From positions 62,001 to 126,000 of the forward strand of contig NZ_BJYY01000021.1 in NCBI RefSeq assembly GCF_007991755.1: a stretch of DNA of 64,000 nt, written 5' to 3'. Shown here piece after piece: positions 16,336-25,031 of the stretch. The notes beneath the pieces are model-generated. The model had not been told where the DNA came from. It saw nothing but the letters and a program-made list of their open reading frames with translations, and ran no database searches. Both the position numbers and the translations under genes were made by a program. Position 1 is the stretch's first letter. The number at the start of each line of letters is the position of its first letter. Origin of the DNA: Cellulomonas aerilata (GTDB lineage Bacteria; Actinomycetota; Actinomycetes; Actinomycetales; Cellulomonadaceae).

Positions 16336-16359
16336 GTCGGCGGCGGTCAGGCCGCCGAC
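16336..16359 (-). terminator. Hairpin terminator of the signalling operon
   Basis: A perfect 9-bp stem (GTCGGCGGC with its complement) and a 6-nt loop, 48 nt after the stop of the response regulator gene. Confidence 0.7.
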
Positions 16360-16406
16360 ACCAGGTCAACACGCTCGGGGCGGCGATGCTTCCCGGCGGC
16401 AGCGGC

Positions 16407-16847
16407 TCAGCGACCCGGCAGGCGCACCACGGAGACGAAGAACTCGTCGATCTGCCGCACGACGTCGATGAACCGGTCGAAGTCCACCGGCTTGGTGACG
16501 TACGCGTTCGCGTGCAGCGAGTAGCTGCGCAGCACGTCCTCCTCCGCCTCCGACGTGGTCAGCACGACGACCGGGATGCGCCGCAGCTGCTCGTCGCCCT
16601 TGAGCGCCTGCAGCACCTCGCGGCCGTCCATCCGTGGCAGGTTGAGGTCCAGGAGGATCAGGTCGGGCGTCGGGGCCTGGGCGTACTGCCCCTCCTTGCG
16701 CAGGTACTCCAGCGCGCTGACGCCGTCGCTGACGACGGCGAGCCGGTTGGTGACCTTGTTGTCCTCGAACGCCTCGCGGGTCATCAGCACGTCACCCGGG
16801 TCGTCCTCGACGAGCAGGACGTCGATGACCTCGGGTGTGGCGCGCAT
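16407..16847 (-). CDS. Single-domain response regulator (Rcp1-like)
   Basis: A stand-alone receiver domain of 146 residues with no output domain. The acidic pair is in [18 protein letters not shown], the phosphoacceptor Asp is in [16 protein letters not shown] (about residue 68), the Thr/Ser switch is in [13 protein letters not shown], and the Lys is in [10 protein letters not shown]. It resembles regulators paired with phytochrome-type kinases. AAGGGA precedes the ATG. It starts 11 nt after the histidine kinase gene, so it is probably a phosphorylation partner that acts by protein contact. Confidence 0.93.
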   Translation of the reverse strand: MRATPEVIDVLLVEDDPGDVLMTREAFEDNKVTNRLAVVSDGVSALEYLRKEGQYAQAPTPDLILLDLNLPRMDGREVLQALKGDEQLRRIPVVVLTTSEAEEDVLRSYSLHANAYVTKPVDFDRFIDVVRQIDEFFVSVVRLPGR

Positions 16848-16858
16848 GGGCTGTCCCT

Positions 16859-18535
16859 TCACCGACCGGCTGCGGTCGTCTCGTCGATCGTCCGGGCGGA
16901 CGCGTCCGTCGTCGTCCCGCCGGTCACCGCCACGTGGTCGACCGCAGGAACCCCGGCGGCCACCGGCTCCCCGGACGCCCCGGCCGGCAGGGTCCAGCGG
17001 ATGCTGGTGCCCGGGCCGTCGGTGACCGGCTCGATCCAGATCTGGCCACCGTGGTGCTCGACGATCTTCTTGCACAGGGACAGGCCGATGCCGGTCCCCT
17101 CGTACGTCTCCTTGGCGTGCAGCCGCTGGAAGATGACGAACACGCGCTCCGCATACTGCTGGTCGATGCCGATCCCGTTGTCGCGGCACTCGAACTCCCA
17201 GGAGTCTGCCACGCGGCGGGCCGAGAGCCGGACCCGTGGGGGGCGCTGCGGGTCGCGGAACTTGACCGCGTTCGCCACCAGGTTCTGCAGCAGCTGGACC
17301 AGCAGCGGGCGCTCACCCAGGACCACAGGCAGACCGTCGTGGGTCACCTCGGCCCCGGCGTCGTCGATCGCGTGCTCCAGGTTGCCGGCGGCGACCGCGA
17401 GCGCGTCCGCCATGTCGACCGGGGCGGGCTCGCCGCCGACCCGGCCCACCCGGGAGAAGCCGAGCAGGTCCTGGATGAGCCGCTGCATCCGCTTGGCCCC
17501 GTCCACCGCGAACTCGATGTACTGGTCGGCGCGCTCGTCCAGCTGCCCGCCGTAGCGCTTCTGCAGCAGCTGGGTGAAGCTCGCGACCTTGCGCAGCGGC
17601 TCCTGCAGGTCGTGGGACGCGACGTAGGCGAACTGCTCCAGGTCCCGGTTGGACCGCTCGAGCTCGGCCGCCTGCCCGGTGAGCAGCCGGTGCGCCTCGA
17701 CGAGCTCGGCGGCCGAGTGGGCCGCCTGCTCGACCTGCCGGACCAGGACGCGGCGCATGGTCTCCACGTCGTCGGCCAGCGCGGCGATCTCCCCCGGGCC
17801 GGTCGAGAGCACCTCGTGGGTGAGGTCCCCGGAGCTCACCTGGCGCGTGTCGGCGGCCAACGCCGCCAGCGGGCGGGTCACCGAGCGCCCCAGCGTGACC
17901 CACAGCCCGACGCCGACGGCCATCGCCCCGACCGCCAGCGCTGCGGCCGACGCGACCAGGACCCTCGTCCACGTCTGCAGCCGGTCGTTGGCCTCCGCCC
18001 GGTGGTCGAGGATGACCTCGAGGTAGCCCTCCACGGCGTCCCGCGTCCGGTCGAACAGCACCCTGCCGCGCTCGACGTCGGCAGGGGTGACCGCGGCCGG
18101 GCCGCCGGCCTCGACGGCCGCGATGGTCGGCTCGGCGAACTCCAGGAACCAGACGCGCGCCCGGGCCACCGCCTCGTCCCGGGCGGCGGCGAGCTCGGGG
18201 TCGGCGGCCAGCTCGTCGGCGAGCTCGGCGGTGGAGGACCCGCCCGAGCCCGAGATCGCGTGCTGGTACGGCTCCAGGGTCGCGGGATCACCGGTCAGGG
18301 CGTAGCCCCGCACGCCCGTCTCGGCGTCGAGCATGCGGATGTACCCGTCGTTGGCCTCGCGGATGGCCCGAAAGTACAGGTCCGTGACGTCGTCCTGGGC
18401 ACGGATGACCTGCACGGTGGCCGTCAGCGCCATGAGCACCAGGACGCCGAGCACGGCGGCGGCGACGGTGAGTGCGCGGCCCAGGCGCGCCCGGAGCGTC
18501 GCGGTCCAGCGCGACGGCCGCCCCGGGCCGGTCAC
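16859..18535 (-). CDS. CHASE3-HAMP sensor histidine kinase
   Basis: A 558-residue membrane kinase. It has a membrane segment at about 19-41, then a CHASE3 sensory domain recognisable by [23 protein letters not shown], a second segment at about 196-216, and a HAMP domain. The HisKA site is in [17 protein letters not shown] (His near residue 325), followed by an ATPase domain with NLVANAVKF (N box), DNGIGI (G1) and GTGIGLSL (G2). The SHDLQEPLR form is typical of bacteriophytochrome-like kinases. Its GTG start overlaps the stop of the upstream REC-PP2C gene (GTGA), so the two are coupled. The external signal sensed is unknown. Confidence 0.93.
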   Translation of the reverse strand: MTGPGRPSRWTATLRARLGRALTVAAAVLGVLVLMALTATVQVIRAQDDVTDLYFRAIREANDGYIRMLDAETGVRGYALTGDPATLEPYQHAISGSGGSSTAELADELAADPELAAARDEAVARARVWFLEFAEPTIAAVEAGGPAAVTPADVERGRVLFDRTRDAVEGYLEVILDHRAEANDRLQTWTRVLVASAAALAVGAMAVGVGLWVTLGRSVTRPLAALAADTRQVSSGDLTHEVLSTGPGEIAALADDVETMRRVLVRQVEQAAHSAAELVEAHRLLTGQAAELERSNRDLEQFAYVASHDLQEPLRKVASFTQLLQKRYGGQLDERADQYIEFAVDGAKRMQRLIQDLLGFSRVGRVGGEPAPVDMADALAVAAGNLEHAIDDAGAEVTHDGLPVVLGERPLLVQLLQNLVANAVKFRDPQRPPRVRLSARRVADSWEFECRDNGIGIDQQYAERVFVIFQRLHAKETYEGTGIGLSLCKKIVEHHGGQIWIEPVTDGPGTSIRWTLPAGASGEPVAAGVPAVDHVAVTGGTTTDASARTIDETTAAGR

Positions 18536-19686
18536 CGGGCACTCCCGTGCCAGCCGAGGACGACGGCCGCGGCGTCGTCCGCCAGCTGGCCGCCGTGGCG
18601 CCGACGGACCTGCCCGATGACCTCGTCCACCAGGCTCGCCGTGCCCCGCTCCAGCGTGTGGTCCACGAGCTCGACGAGGCCGTCCTTGCCCAGGCGCCCG
18701 CCGACGACGGTGGCCTCGATGATCCCGTCGGTGTACATCATCAGCCGCCAGGGGGCGCTGAGCTCCAGGCGCTGCGGTCGCCACGTCCCGGGGACCGGGA
18801 CGCCCAGCGCGCGGTCGCGCATCGTGGGGGGCACCAGCCGACTGGGCGGACCCAGCAGCAGGGGCACCGGGTGGCCGGCGAGGTAGAGGTCGGCGGAGCG
18901 GCGGTCGGGGGCGACCGCCAGCATGCTCGCCGTCGTGAAGATCTCCGGGGCCCACCGCTCGGAGTCGAGCACGCGCTCGAGCAGCGGCAGGATCTGCTCG
19001 ACATCCGCGCCGGCCAGGACCAGCGTGCGCCAGGCGGTGCGCAGGGTGGCGCCGAGGGCAGCGGCGTCGGGGCCGTGCCCGCACACGTCGCCGACGATCG
19101 CCAGCACCGACCCGTCGGGGCGCTCGACGACGTCGTAGAAGTCGCCGCCCAGGAGCCCGTCGCGTCCCGCCTGGTAGCCGACGCCGACCTCCAGCCACGG
19201 GTCGACGACGACCGGCGTGGGCAGCAGGGCGCGCTCCAGCCGGGACGTCTCCTCCGCACGCACCTGGCTGCGGTACAGCTCGCGCTCCGTGGCCTCGGAC
19301 CGCTGTCGCTGGACGGCGTAGCGCACGGACCGTCCCAGCATGCCGCCGTCGGCCTCCCCCTTGACGAGGTAGTCCTGCGCGCCGGCTGCGAGCGCCTGCA
19401 GCCCCAGGTCGGTCCCGCTCAGCCCGGTCAGGACCACGACGGCGGGGGCACCGGCGTCCAGCAGCCGCTCCAGCCCGCCGAGGCCCATGGCGTCGGGCAG
19501 CCCGAGGTCCAGCAGGACGCAGTCGGCGTCCAGGGCGTGGACGGCCGCGTCGAGGGACCGGACGTGGACGAGATCCACGGCGATGCCGGCGTCGGCGAAG
19601 AGCTCCTCGACGAGCAGGGCGTCGCCGTCGTCGTCCTCGACCAGCAGCACACGGATCGCCTGGTCCGTCGTCGTGCTGGCGGTCAC
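18532..19686 (-). CDS. Response regulator with PP2C/SpoIIE phosphatase output
   Basis: A 384-residue two-domain protein. An N-terminal receiver domain (VLLVEDDDGDALLV; phosphoacceptor in DADCVLLDLGLP, about residue 60) is joined by a helical linker with RSEATERELYRSQ to a PP2C-type serine phosphatase domain. The metal-binding motifs are GLLGGDFYDVV (about residue 190) and VGDVCGHGPDAA, and MMYTDGIIE follows. Such proteins usually dephosphorylate anti-sigma-factor antagonists. The GTG start is supported by GAGGGG upstream. No partner anti-sigma or antagonist gene is nearby, so the target is not known. Confidence 0.92.
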   Translation of the reverse strand: MTASTTTDQAIRVLLVEDDDGDALLVEELFADAGIAVDLVHVRSLDAAVHALDADCVLLDLGLPDAMGLGGLERLLDAGAPAVVVLTGLSGTDLGLQALAAGAQDYLVKGEADGGMLGRSVRYAVQRQRSEATERELYRSQVRAEETSRLERALLPTPVVVDPWLEVGVGYQAGRDGLLGGDFYDVVERPDGSVLAIVGDVCGHGPDAAALGATLRTAWRTLVLAGADVEQILPLLERVLDSERWAPEIFTTASMLAVAPDRRSADLYLAGHPVPLLLGPPSRLVPPTMRDRALGVPVPGTWRPQRLELSAPWRLMMYTDGIIEATVVGGRLGKDGLVELVDHTLERGTASLVDEVIGQVRRRHGGQLADDAAAVVLGWHGSAR

Positions 19687-19838
19687 TCGGCGTCCCCTCG
19701 TCGTCGCGGTCGCCCCGGAGCATACGGGCGCGAGCCCCGCGGCCACGCACCCGTCACCCCGCCGGCCGAGGCCGTGCGTCGCGCCCCACGGACACCACCG
19801 ACCAGCCACCGCCCACCGCCACCGCCCACCGGCCATAG

Positions 19839-19862
19839 CCACCGCCACCGCCACCGCCACCG
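19839..19862. repeat. Hexanucleotide run (CCACCG)4
   Basis: Four perfect CCACCG units, within a longer CCACC-rich stretch (about 19793-19870), in the gap between the REC-PP2C gene and the helicase gene. The roughly 295-bp gap has no recognised gene. Confidence 0.8.
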
Positions 19863-19911
19863 CACGGACCCGCCGCCATGGACACCGGGTGGACCACATC
19901 GGGAGCGGGCG

Positions 19912-19943
19912 GATAATGGACGGCCGCCTTTTCGAGGCGGCCG
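19912..19943 (+). promoter_or_regulatory. Putative helR promoter -10 followed by a 5' hairpin
   Basis: GATAAT (19912-19917) is the best -10 candidate. It is followed at once by CGGCCGCC, TTTTCGA and GGCGGCCG, an 8-bp inverted repeat that would form the 5' end of the transcript or act as an operator. Confidence 0.4.
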
Positions 19944-19981
19944 GTCCGCCAGGGCCGGTGCGGCACCGACAGGGGCGAGAC

Positions 19982-22261
19982 ATGGCAGGGCGCGAGACCG
20001 AGCTCGCGGGCGAGCAGAAGCGCGTCGACGCGCTGTACGCGCGGCTGGACGAGCTGCGCGCGCACCAGCGCGAGCGGCTGCGTGAGGTCCGGCGCGAGGG
20101 TCCGTCCGGCTCGCCGCAGAACCGCAGCGAGCGCGACGCCTTCGCCACGCTGTACGAGGACCGGGTCGCCCAGCTCGAGGCGGTCGAGGACCGGCTGGCG
20201 TTCGGGCGCCTCGACCTGGACGACGGCAGCCAGCGGTACATCGGCCGGATCGGCCTGACCGACGAGCACCACACGACCATGCTGACCGACTGGCGCGCAC
20301 CGGCCGCCCAGGCGTTCTACCGGGCGACGGCGGCGCACCGCGACGACGTCGTGCGCCGGCGTCACCTGGTGACGCGGGGACGGTCCGTCACCGGGATCGA
20401 GGACGAGGTCCTGGACCTCGCGTCGCTGGGCGCGGGCGACGACGGGGACGGGTCGGCGATGTCCGGGCTGACCGGCGAGGGTGCGCTGCTCGCGGCGCTG
20501 GCCGCGGGACGCACCGGCCGCATGGGCGACATCGTCGCGACCATCCAGGCCGAGCAGGACGCGATCATCCGCTCCGACCTCGCCGGGGCGCTGGTCGTGC
20601 AGGGCGGTCCGGGGACCGGCAAGACGGCGGTCGCCCTGCACCGTGCCGCCTACCTGCTCTACGCGCACCGCCGGGTGCTCGAGCGCTCCGGCGTGCTGCT
20701 CGTGGGGCCGAGCGCCGTGTTCCTGCGCTACATCGACCAGGTGCTGCCGTCCCTCGGGGAGACCGGCGTGGTCACGGCGACGATCGGGGACCTGTACCCC
20801 GGCATCGAGGCCACCGCCGACGAGGACGAGGCCGTCGCCGAGGTCAAGGGCCGGGCGGTGATGGCCGGCGTCGTCGCGCGCGCCGTCCGGCAGCGCCAGC
20901 GGGTCCCCGCCCACGAGCAGAGCGTCCGCGTCGAGGGGCGCACCGTGGTGATCACCCCCCGCGACGTCCAGGAGGCCATGGCCCGCGCCCGGCGCAACCA
21001 CCGGCCGCACAACCTGGCGCGCGTGACGTTCGTGCGCGAGATGCTCTCCCGCCTCGCGGACCAGTACGTCGCGCAGCTGGGCGACGACGTCCCGTCCGAC
21101 GAGCGCGGCGAGATCCTCGAGGAGCTGCGCACCACGCGCGACATCCGGGTCGCGCTCAACCTGGCCTGGATGCCGCTGACCCCGCAGAAGCTCGTCGAGG
21201 ACCTGTACGCCAAGCCCCCACGCCTGGTCGCCGCCGCGCCGGAGCTGTCCCGTCGGGACCGCGCCCTGCTGCGCCGCGAACCCGGCGCGCTGTGGACCGC
21301 CGCGGACGTCCCGCTGCTCGACGAGGCCGCCGAGCTGCTCGGCGAGGACGACCAGGCGGCCCGGGCGCAGGCGCGCGCCGACGCCGAGCGACGCACCGCC
21401 GAGGTGGAGTACGCGCGGCGGGTGCTGGCGTCGTCCGGCAACCAGGGCCTGGTGTCCGCCGAGCTGCTCGCCGACCGGTTCGCCGCCACCGGGCCCCGGC
21501 TCACCACCGCCGAGCGCGCCGCCGCGGACCGGACCTGGACCTACGGGCACGTCGTCGTCGACGAGGCGCAGGAGCTGTCCGCGATGGCCTGGCGGATGCT
21601 GCTGCGCCGGGTGCCCACCCGGTCCATGACCATCGTCGGGGACGTCGCGCAGACCACCGCCCGTGCCGGCGCCCGGTCCTGGCGCGGCATGCTCGACCCG
21701 GTGCTGCGCAGCTCGTGGCGCCTGTCCGAGCTGACCGTGAACTACCGCACCCCGGCCACGGTCGCCGCCGCCGCGCAGTCCGTCGCCGGCGCCGCACAGC
21801 TGCCGGTCAGCGACCTGCGGTCGGCCCGGGACGTCCCCGACGCGCTGGTCGTGGAGCAGGTGACCGACGGCGGCCCCGACGCCGTGGTGCGGGCCGCCGT
21901 CCGGCACGCGCGCGCGGCGGTGGAGGAGATGGACGACGTCGCCGACGGCGGCCGGGTCGCGGTCGTCGCTCCCGCGGGCCTGGTCGCACCGGTGCGCTCG
22001 GCGATCGAGGCGGCCGGGCTCGGCGCGGCGCTGGGCGCGGGCGCGGGTGCGATGGACGCGCCGCTCATCGTGCTGACGCCGCGGCAGAGCAAGGGGCTGG
22101 AGTTCGACGTCGTCGTGCTGGTCGAGCCCGCCGCCGTGCTGGCCGCGAGCGCCGGTGACCTCTACGTCGCCATGACGCGGCCGACCCGGGGGCTGCGCGT
22201 GGTGCACCGCGACCCGCTGCCGGCCGGCTGGCCGCGCGACGCCGGCGCCGCGGTCGCGTAG
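19982..22261 (+). CDS. helR: HelR/HelD-type RNA polymerase-recycling ATPase (UvrD-like fold)
   Basis: A 759-residue superfamily 1 ATPase of the HelD class, which removes stalled or rifamycin-bound RNA polymerase from DNA. The N-terminal 110 residues contain a long charged coiled coil (Gly-Glu-Gln-Lys onward), the expected secondary-channel arm. Walker A is VVQGGPGTGKTAVALHRAAYLLY (about 203-225), and the HelD-typical VGPSAVFLRYIDQVLPSLGE follows. VVVDEAQELSAMAW carries the Walker B DEAQ box, and VNYRTPATV is the 2A motif. The ATG has GGGGCGAG upstream. No rifamycin-associated element was seen upstream, so antibiotic inducibility is unproven. PcrA/UvrD proteins are less similar in the arm region. 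Confidence 0.85.
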   Translation: MAGRETELAGEQKRVDALYARLDELRAHQRERLREVRREGPSGSPQNRSERDAFATLYEDRVAQLEAVEDRLAFGRLDLDDGSQRYIGRIGLTDEHHTTMLTDWRAPAAQAFYRATAAHRDDVVRRRHLVTRGRSVTGIEDEVLDLASLGAGDDGDGSAMSGLTGEGALLAALAAGRTGRMGDIVATIQAEQDAIIRSDLAGALVVQGGPGTGKTAVALHRAAYLLYAHRRVLERSGVLLVGPSAVFLRYIDQVLPSLGETGVVTATIGDLYPGIEATADEDEAVAEVKGRAVMAGVVARAVRQRQRVPAHEQSVRVEGRTVVITPRDVQEAMARARRNHRPHNLARVTFVREMLSRLADQYVAQLGDDVPSDERGEILEELRTTRDIRVALNLAWMPLTPQKLVEDLYAKPPRLVAAAPELSRRDRALLRREPGALWTAADVPLLDEAAELLGEDDQAARAQARADAERRTAEVEYARRVLASSGNQGLVSAELLADRFAATGPRLTTAERAAADRTWTYGHVVVDEAQELSAMAWRMLLRRVPTRSMTIVGDVAQTTARAGARSWRGMLDPVLRSSWRLSELTVNYRTPATVAAAAQSVAGAAQLPVSDLRSARDVPDALVVEQVTDGGPDAVVRAAVRHARAAVEEMDDVADGGRVAVVAPAGLVAPVRSAIEAAGLGAALGAGAGAMDAPLIVLTPRQSKGLEFDVVVLVEPAAVLAASAGDLYVAMTRPTRGLRVVHRDPLPAGWPRDAGAAVA

Positions 22262-22305
22262 GCGCCCGCGCGGGGACCCGGCTGCGTCCGAGGGGCGGGA
22301 CCGAA

Positions 22306-22334
22306 TTGGTCCGCCTCTCGGACAGGCGCACCAT
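22306..22334 (+). promoter_or_regulatory. Putative serA promoter (leaderless)
   Basis: TTGGTC, about 17 nt of spacer and CACCAT end 6 nt before the GTG start. The -10 is poor but keeps A2 and T6. Confidence 0.35.
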
Positions 22335-22340
22335 GGGGGC

Positions 22341-23540
22341 GTGCTGCGCGCCCTCCTCCTCGAGAACCTCCATCCGCTGGCCGCCTCGATCCTGGCGGCC
22401 CAGGGCATCGAGGTGACGACCCGGACCGGGGCGCTGGACGAGTCCGAGCTGATCGACGCGCTGGACGGCGTGCACCTGCTCGGCATCCGCTCCAAGACGC
22501 ACGTGACCGATAAGGTCGTGGCGGCCGCCCCCGACCTGCTCGCGATCGGCGCGTACTGCATCGGGACGAACCAGATCGACCTGACCGCGGCCGCCGCGCA
22601 CGGCGTCGCCGCGTTCAACGCGCCGTTCTCCAACACCCGCTCGGTCGTCGAGATCGCGCTCGCCGACATCATCGCGCTGACCCGCCGGCTCACCGTGCTG
22701 GACCGCGCCATGCACGACGGCGTCTGGGAGAAGTCCGCCGAGGGCGCCCACGAGGTCCGCGGCCGGACGCTGGGGATCATCGGCTACGGCAACATCGGCA
22801 CGCAGCTGTCCGTGCTCGCCGAGAACCTCGGCATGTCGGTCGTCTTCTACGACACCGCGGAGAAGCTCGCTCTGGGCAACGCCCGCCGCTTGGAGAGCCT
22901 GGACGAGCTGCTCGACGCCGCCGACGTCGTGACGCTGCACGTCGACGGGCGCAGCGGGAACGCCGGCCTGTTCGGCGCGGACCAGTTCGCCCGGATGAAG
23001 CCCGGCGCCGTGTTCCTCAACCTGTCCCGCGGCTTCGTCGTGGACTACGCCGCGCTGCGCGACGCGATCCTGTCCGGCCACGTCGCCGGCGCCGCGGTCG
23101 ACGTGTTCCCGGTGGAGCCCAAGCGGCGCGGCGACGCGTTCGAGTCCGAGCTGCGCGGCCTGCCCAACGTCATCCTCACCCCGCACACCGGGGGGTCCAC
23201 CGAGGAGGCGCAGGAGGCGATCGGGCAGTTCGTGTCCAACAAGATGCGCGACTACCTCGGCACCGGCACCACGACGCTGAGCGTCAACCTGCCCAACCTC
23301 GCGCTGGACCAGGGGACGGGCATCCAGCGCATCGCGCACCTGCACCGCAACACCCCCGGCGTGCTGGCCGCGGTCAACGCGACCCTCGCGGAGCACGGCG
23401 TGAACATCGAGGGCCAGCTGCTCGGGACGCGCGGCGAGATCGGCTACGTGGTCACCGACGTCAACTCCGACGTCGCCCCGGACGCGCTCGAGGCGCTGGC
23501 CGGCATGCCGCAGACCGTGCGGCTGCGCGTCCTGTCCTGA
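22341..23540 (+). CDS. serA: D-3-phosphoglycerate dehydrogenase SerA
   Basis: This enzyme oxidises 3-phosphoglycerate to phosphohydroxypyruvate, the first step of serine synthesis. It has 399 residues in the short form with a C-terminal ACT domain. The substrate and nucleotide motifs are ALLLENLHPLAASIL at the N-terminus, the Rossmann loop LGIIGYGNIGTQL (about 147-159), and the catalytic PHTGGSTEEAQEAI with the conserved His. NPGVLAAVNATLAEHGVNIEG begins the ACT regulatory domain (about 338 onward), so serine feedback is possible. The GTG start is leaderless or has a very weak ribosome binding site. A stem-loop follows the stop. Confidence 0.95.
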   Translation: MLRALLLENLHPLAASILAAQGIEVTTRTGALDESELIDALDGVHLLGIRSKTHVTDKVVAAAPDLLAIGAYCIGTNQIDLTAAAAHGVAAFNAPFSNTRSVVEIALADIIALTRRLTVLDRAMHDGVWEKSAEGAHEVRGRTLGIIGYGNIGTQLSVLAENLGMSVVFYDTAEKLALGNARRLESLDELLDAADVVTLHVDGRSGNAGLFGADQFARMKPGAVFLNLSRGFVVDYAALRDAILSGHVAGAAVDVFPVEPKRRGDAFESELRGLPNVILTPHTGGSTEEAQEAIGQFVSNKMRDYLGTGTTTLSVNLPNLALDQGTGIQRIAHLHRNTPGVLAAVNATLAEHGVNIEGQLLGTRGEIGYVVTDVNSDVAPDALEALAGMPQTVRLRVLS

Positions 23541-23556
23541 CGCACGCGGCGCAGAG

Positions 23557-23586
23557 CGGCCCCGCACCCGTCAGGGCGCGGGGCCG
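23557..23586. terminator. Bidirectional hairpin terminator
   Basis: A 9-bp stem (CGGCCCCGC pairing with 23578-23586) with a 12-nt loop between convergent serA and the DUF5302 gene. Confidence 0.7.
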
Positions 23587-23625
23587 GTTGTCGCCCTCGG
23601 GCCGGCCGCCGGCCGACCCGCGCCC

Positions 23626-23826
23626 CTAGGAGGAGCCGGAGCGCCGGCGGAACGTCCGCTGCCCCCGGCCGGCCGTCTCCGAGCCGTGCACGGAGCCGGT
23701 GTTGCCGGATCCCTGGGACGTGCGGTGGTTGGCCGACTTCTTGCGCTCGAGCGCCTCCCGGAACCGGGCCTTGGCGTCGTCGCTCGCGCCGGTGGGAGTC
23801 GGCGTGCCCTTGTCATCCTCTGCCAC
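23626..23826 (-). CDS. DUF5302 small protein
   Basis: A 66-residue hydrophilic protein beginning VAEDDKGTPTPTGASDDAK. The family signature is the helix AKARFREALERKKSA and a basic tail ending GQRTFRRRSGSS. GTG is the start, because AGGAGG lies 6 nt upstream. It has no membrane segment or signal and is rich in basic and small residues, so it may bind nucleic acid or be disordered, but no function is known. DUF5302 proteins are short and restricted to actinobacteria. Confidence 0.85.
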   Translation of the reverse strand: MAEDDKGTPTPTGASDDAKARFREALERKKSANHRTSQGSGNTGSVHGSETAGRGQRTFRRRSGSS

Positions 23827-23952
23827 GGAGACCTCCTGACGGTCGCGTCCTGCGGCGCCGGGTCCGGCGCCGCCGTCCAGCGTGCCCCGCCCGGGGCCGC
23901 GCGACAAACCGGGCGAGCCGCGGGTCACCGGCGATCGGGTCCCGCGGCGGCG

Positions 23953-23958
23953 TACGGT
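23953..23958 (+). promoter_or_regulatory. -10 hexamer of the leaderless aldo/keto reductase promoter
   Basis: TACGGT ends 7 nt before the GTG start. Confidence 0.5.
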
Positions 23959-23965
23959 CCTGCGT

Positions 23966-25015
23966 GTGCACGTCGCCGACCCGCAGCGCTACGGCGCGCT
24001 CCCCTTCCGCCGAGCCGGCCGCTCCGGTCTGGACCTGCCCGCGATCTCGCTCGGGCTCTGGCAGAACTTCGGTGACGCCGACCCGCACGAGCGGCGCCGC
24101 GACGTCGTCCTGCACGCGTTCGACCGGGGGATCACCCACCTCGACCTCGCCAACAACTACGGGCCGCCGCCCGGCGCCGCCGAGGAGGCCCTCGGCCGGA
24201 TCCTGGCCCGCGACCTGCGTCCGTACCGCGACGAGCTCCTGCTCTCCACGAAGGCGGGCTACGACATGTGGCCCGGCCCCTATGGGTCCGGCGGCTCGCG
24301 CAAGTACCTGCTCGCCTCCCTCGACCAGTCCCTCGCGCGCCTGGGCACCGACCACGTCGACCTCTTCTACAGCCACCGGTTCGACCCCACGACGCCGCTG
24401 GAGGAGACGCTCGGCGCGCTGCGGACGGCCGTGGACTCCGGGCGCGCGCGGTACGTGGGCATCTCGTCCTACTCCGCGCACCGCACGCAGCAGGCGTTGG
24501 CCGTCGCCGCGGACCTGGGCCTGACCCTGACCGTCCACCAGCCGGCGTACTCCATGCTCAACCGCTGGATCGAGCGCCCGGACCCGATGGCCGGCGACCG
24601 GTCCCTGCTCGACGTGGTGGGCGGGGCCGGCCTGGGCGCCGTGGTCTTCTCGCCGCTCGCGCAAGGCATGCTGACCGGCCGGTACCTGGACGGCATCCCG
24701 GCGGGGTCGCGCGCGGCGCGGGGCGGCTCCCTGCGTCGGGAGTTCCTCACGGAGGAGAACCTCGCCCACGTGCGCGCGCTGGCCGCGATCGCGGCGGACC
24801 GTGGGCAGACCCTCGCCCAGCTGGCCATCGCCTGGGCGCTGCGCGACCCACGGGTCACCTCGGTCCTGCTCGGGGCGAGCAGCGTCGGGCAGCTCGACGA
24901 GAACCTGGCCGCCCTGGACGGCCCGGCCCTCACCGCGCCGGACCTCGACCGCATCGACGAGCACGCCGTGGAGGCGGGCGTGAACCTCTGGGCGGCGCGA
25001 TCCAGCGACCTGTGA
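23966..25015 (+). CDS. Aldo/keto reductase (YghZ/L-glyceraldehyde 3-phosphate reductase-like)
   Basis: A 349-residue NADPH-dependent aldo/keto reductase of the YghZ/KCNAB type. The catalytic Tyr is in LDLANNYGPPPGAAEE, with Asp in the preceding ITHLDLA and Lys in LLSTKAGYDMWPGPYG. The last segment is characteristic of L-glyceraldehyde 3-phosphate and methylglyoxal reductases. LLGASSVGQLDENL carries the NADP-binding Ser/Arg-type site. A GTG at 23966 fits the leaderless promoter. The serine hydrolase gene follows after 16 nt with its own promoter hexamer. The exact aldehyde substrate is not decided by the sequence. Confidence 0.9.
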   Translation: MHVADPQRYGALPFRRAGRSGLDLPAISLGLWQNFGDADPHERRRDVVLHAFDRGITHLDLANNYGPPPGAAEEALGRILARDLRPYRDELLLSTKAGYDMWPGPYGSGGSRKYLLASLDQSLARLGTDHVDLFYSHRFDPTTPLEETLGALRTAVDSGRARYVGISSYSAHRTQQALAVAADLGLTLTVHQPAYSMLNRWIERPDPMAGDRSLLDVVGGAGLGAVVFSPLAQGMLTGRYLDGIPAGSRAARGGSLRREFLTEENLAHVRALAAIAADRGQTLAQLAIAWALRDPRVTSVLLGASSVGQLDENLAALDGPALTAPDLDRIDEHAVEAGVNLWAARSSDL

Positions 25016-25019
25016 CCGG

Positions 25020-25025
25020 TACGGT
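25020..25025 (+). promoter_or_regulatory. -10 hexamer of the leaderless serine hydrolase promoter
   Basis: TACGGT ends 6 nt before the GTG at 25032 and lies in the 16-nt gap to the upstream gene. Confidence 0.5.
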
Positions 25026-25031
25026 CGGCCG

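Noticed and set aside
22262-22340. Riboswitch in front of serA
   Set aside because: The gap is under 80 bp and no glycine, SAM or other known motif is visible. A leaderless start leaves no leader.
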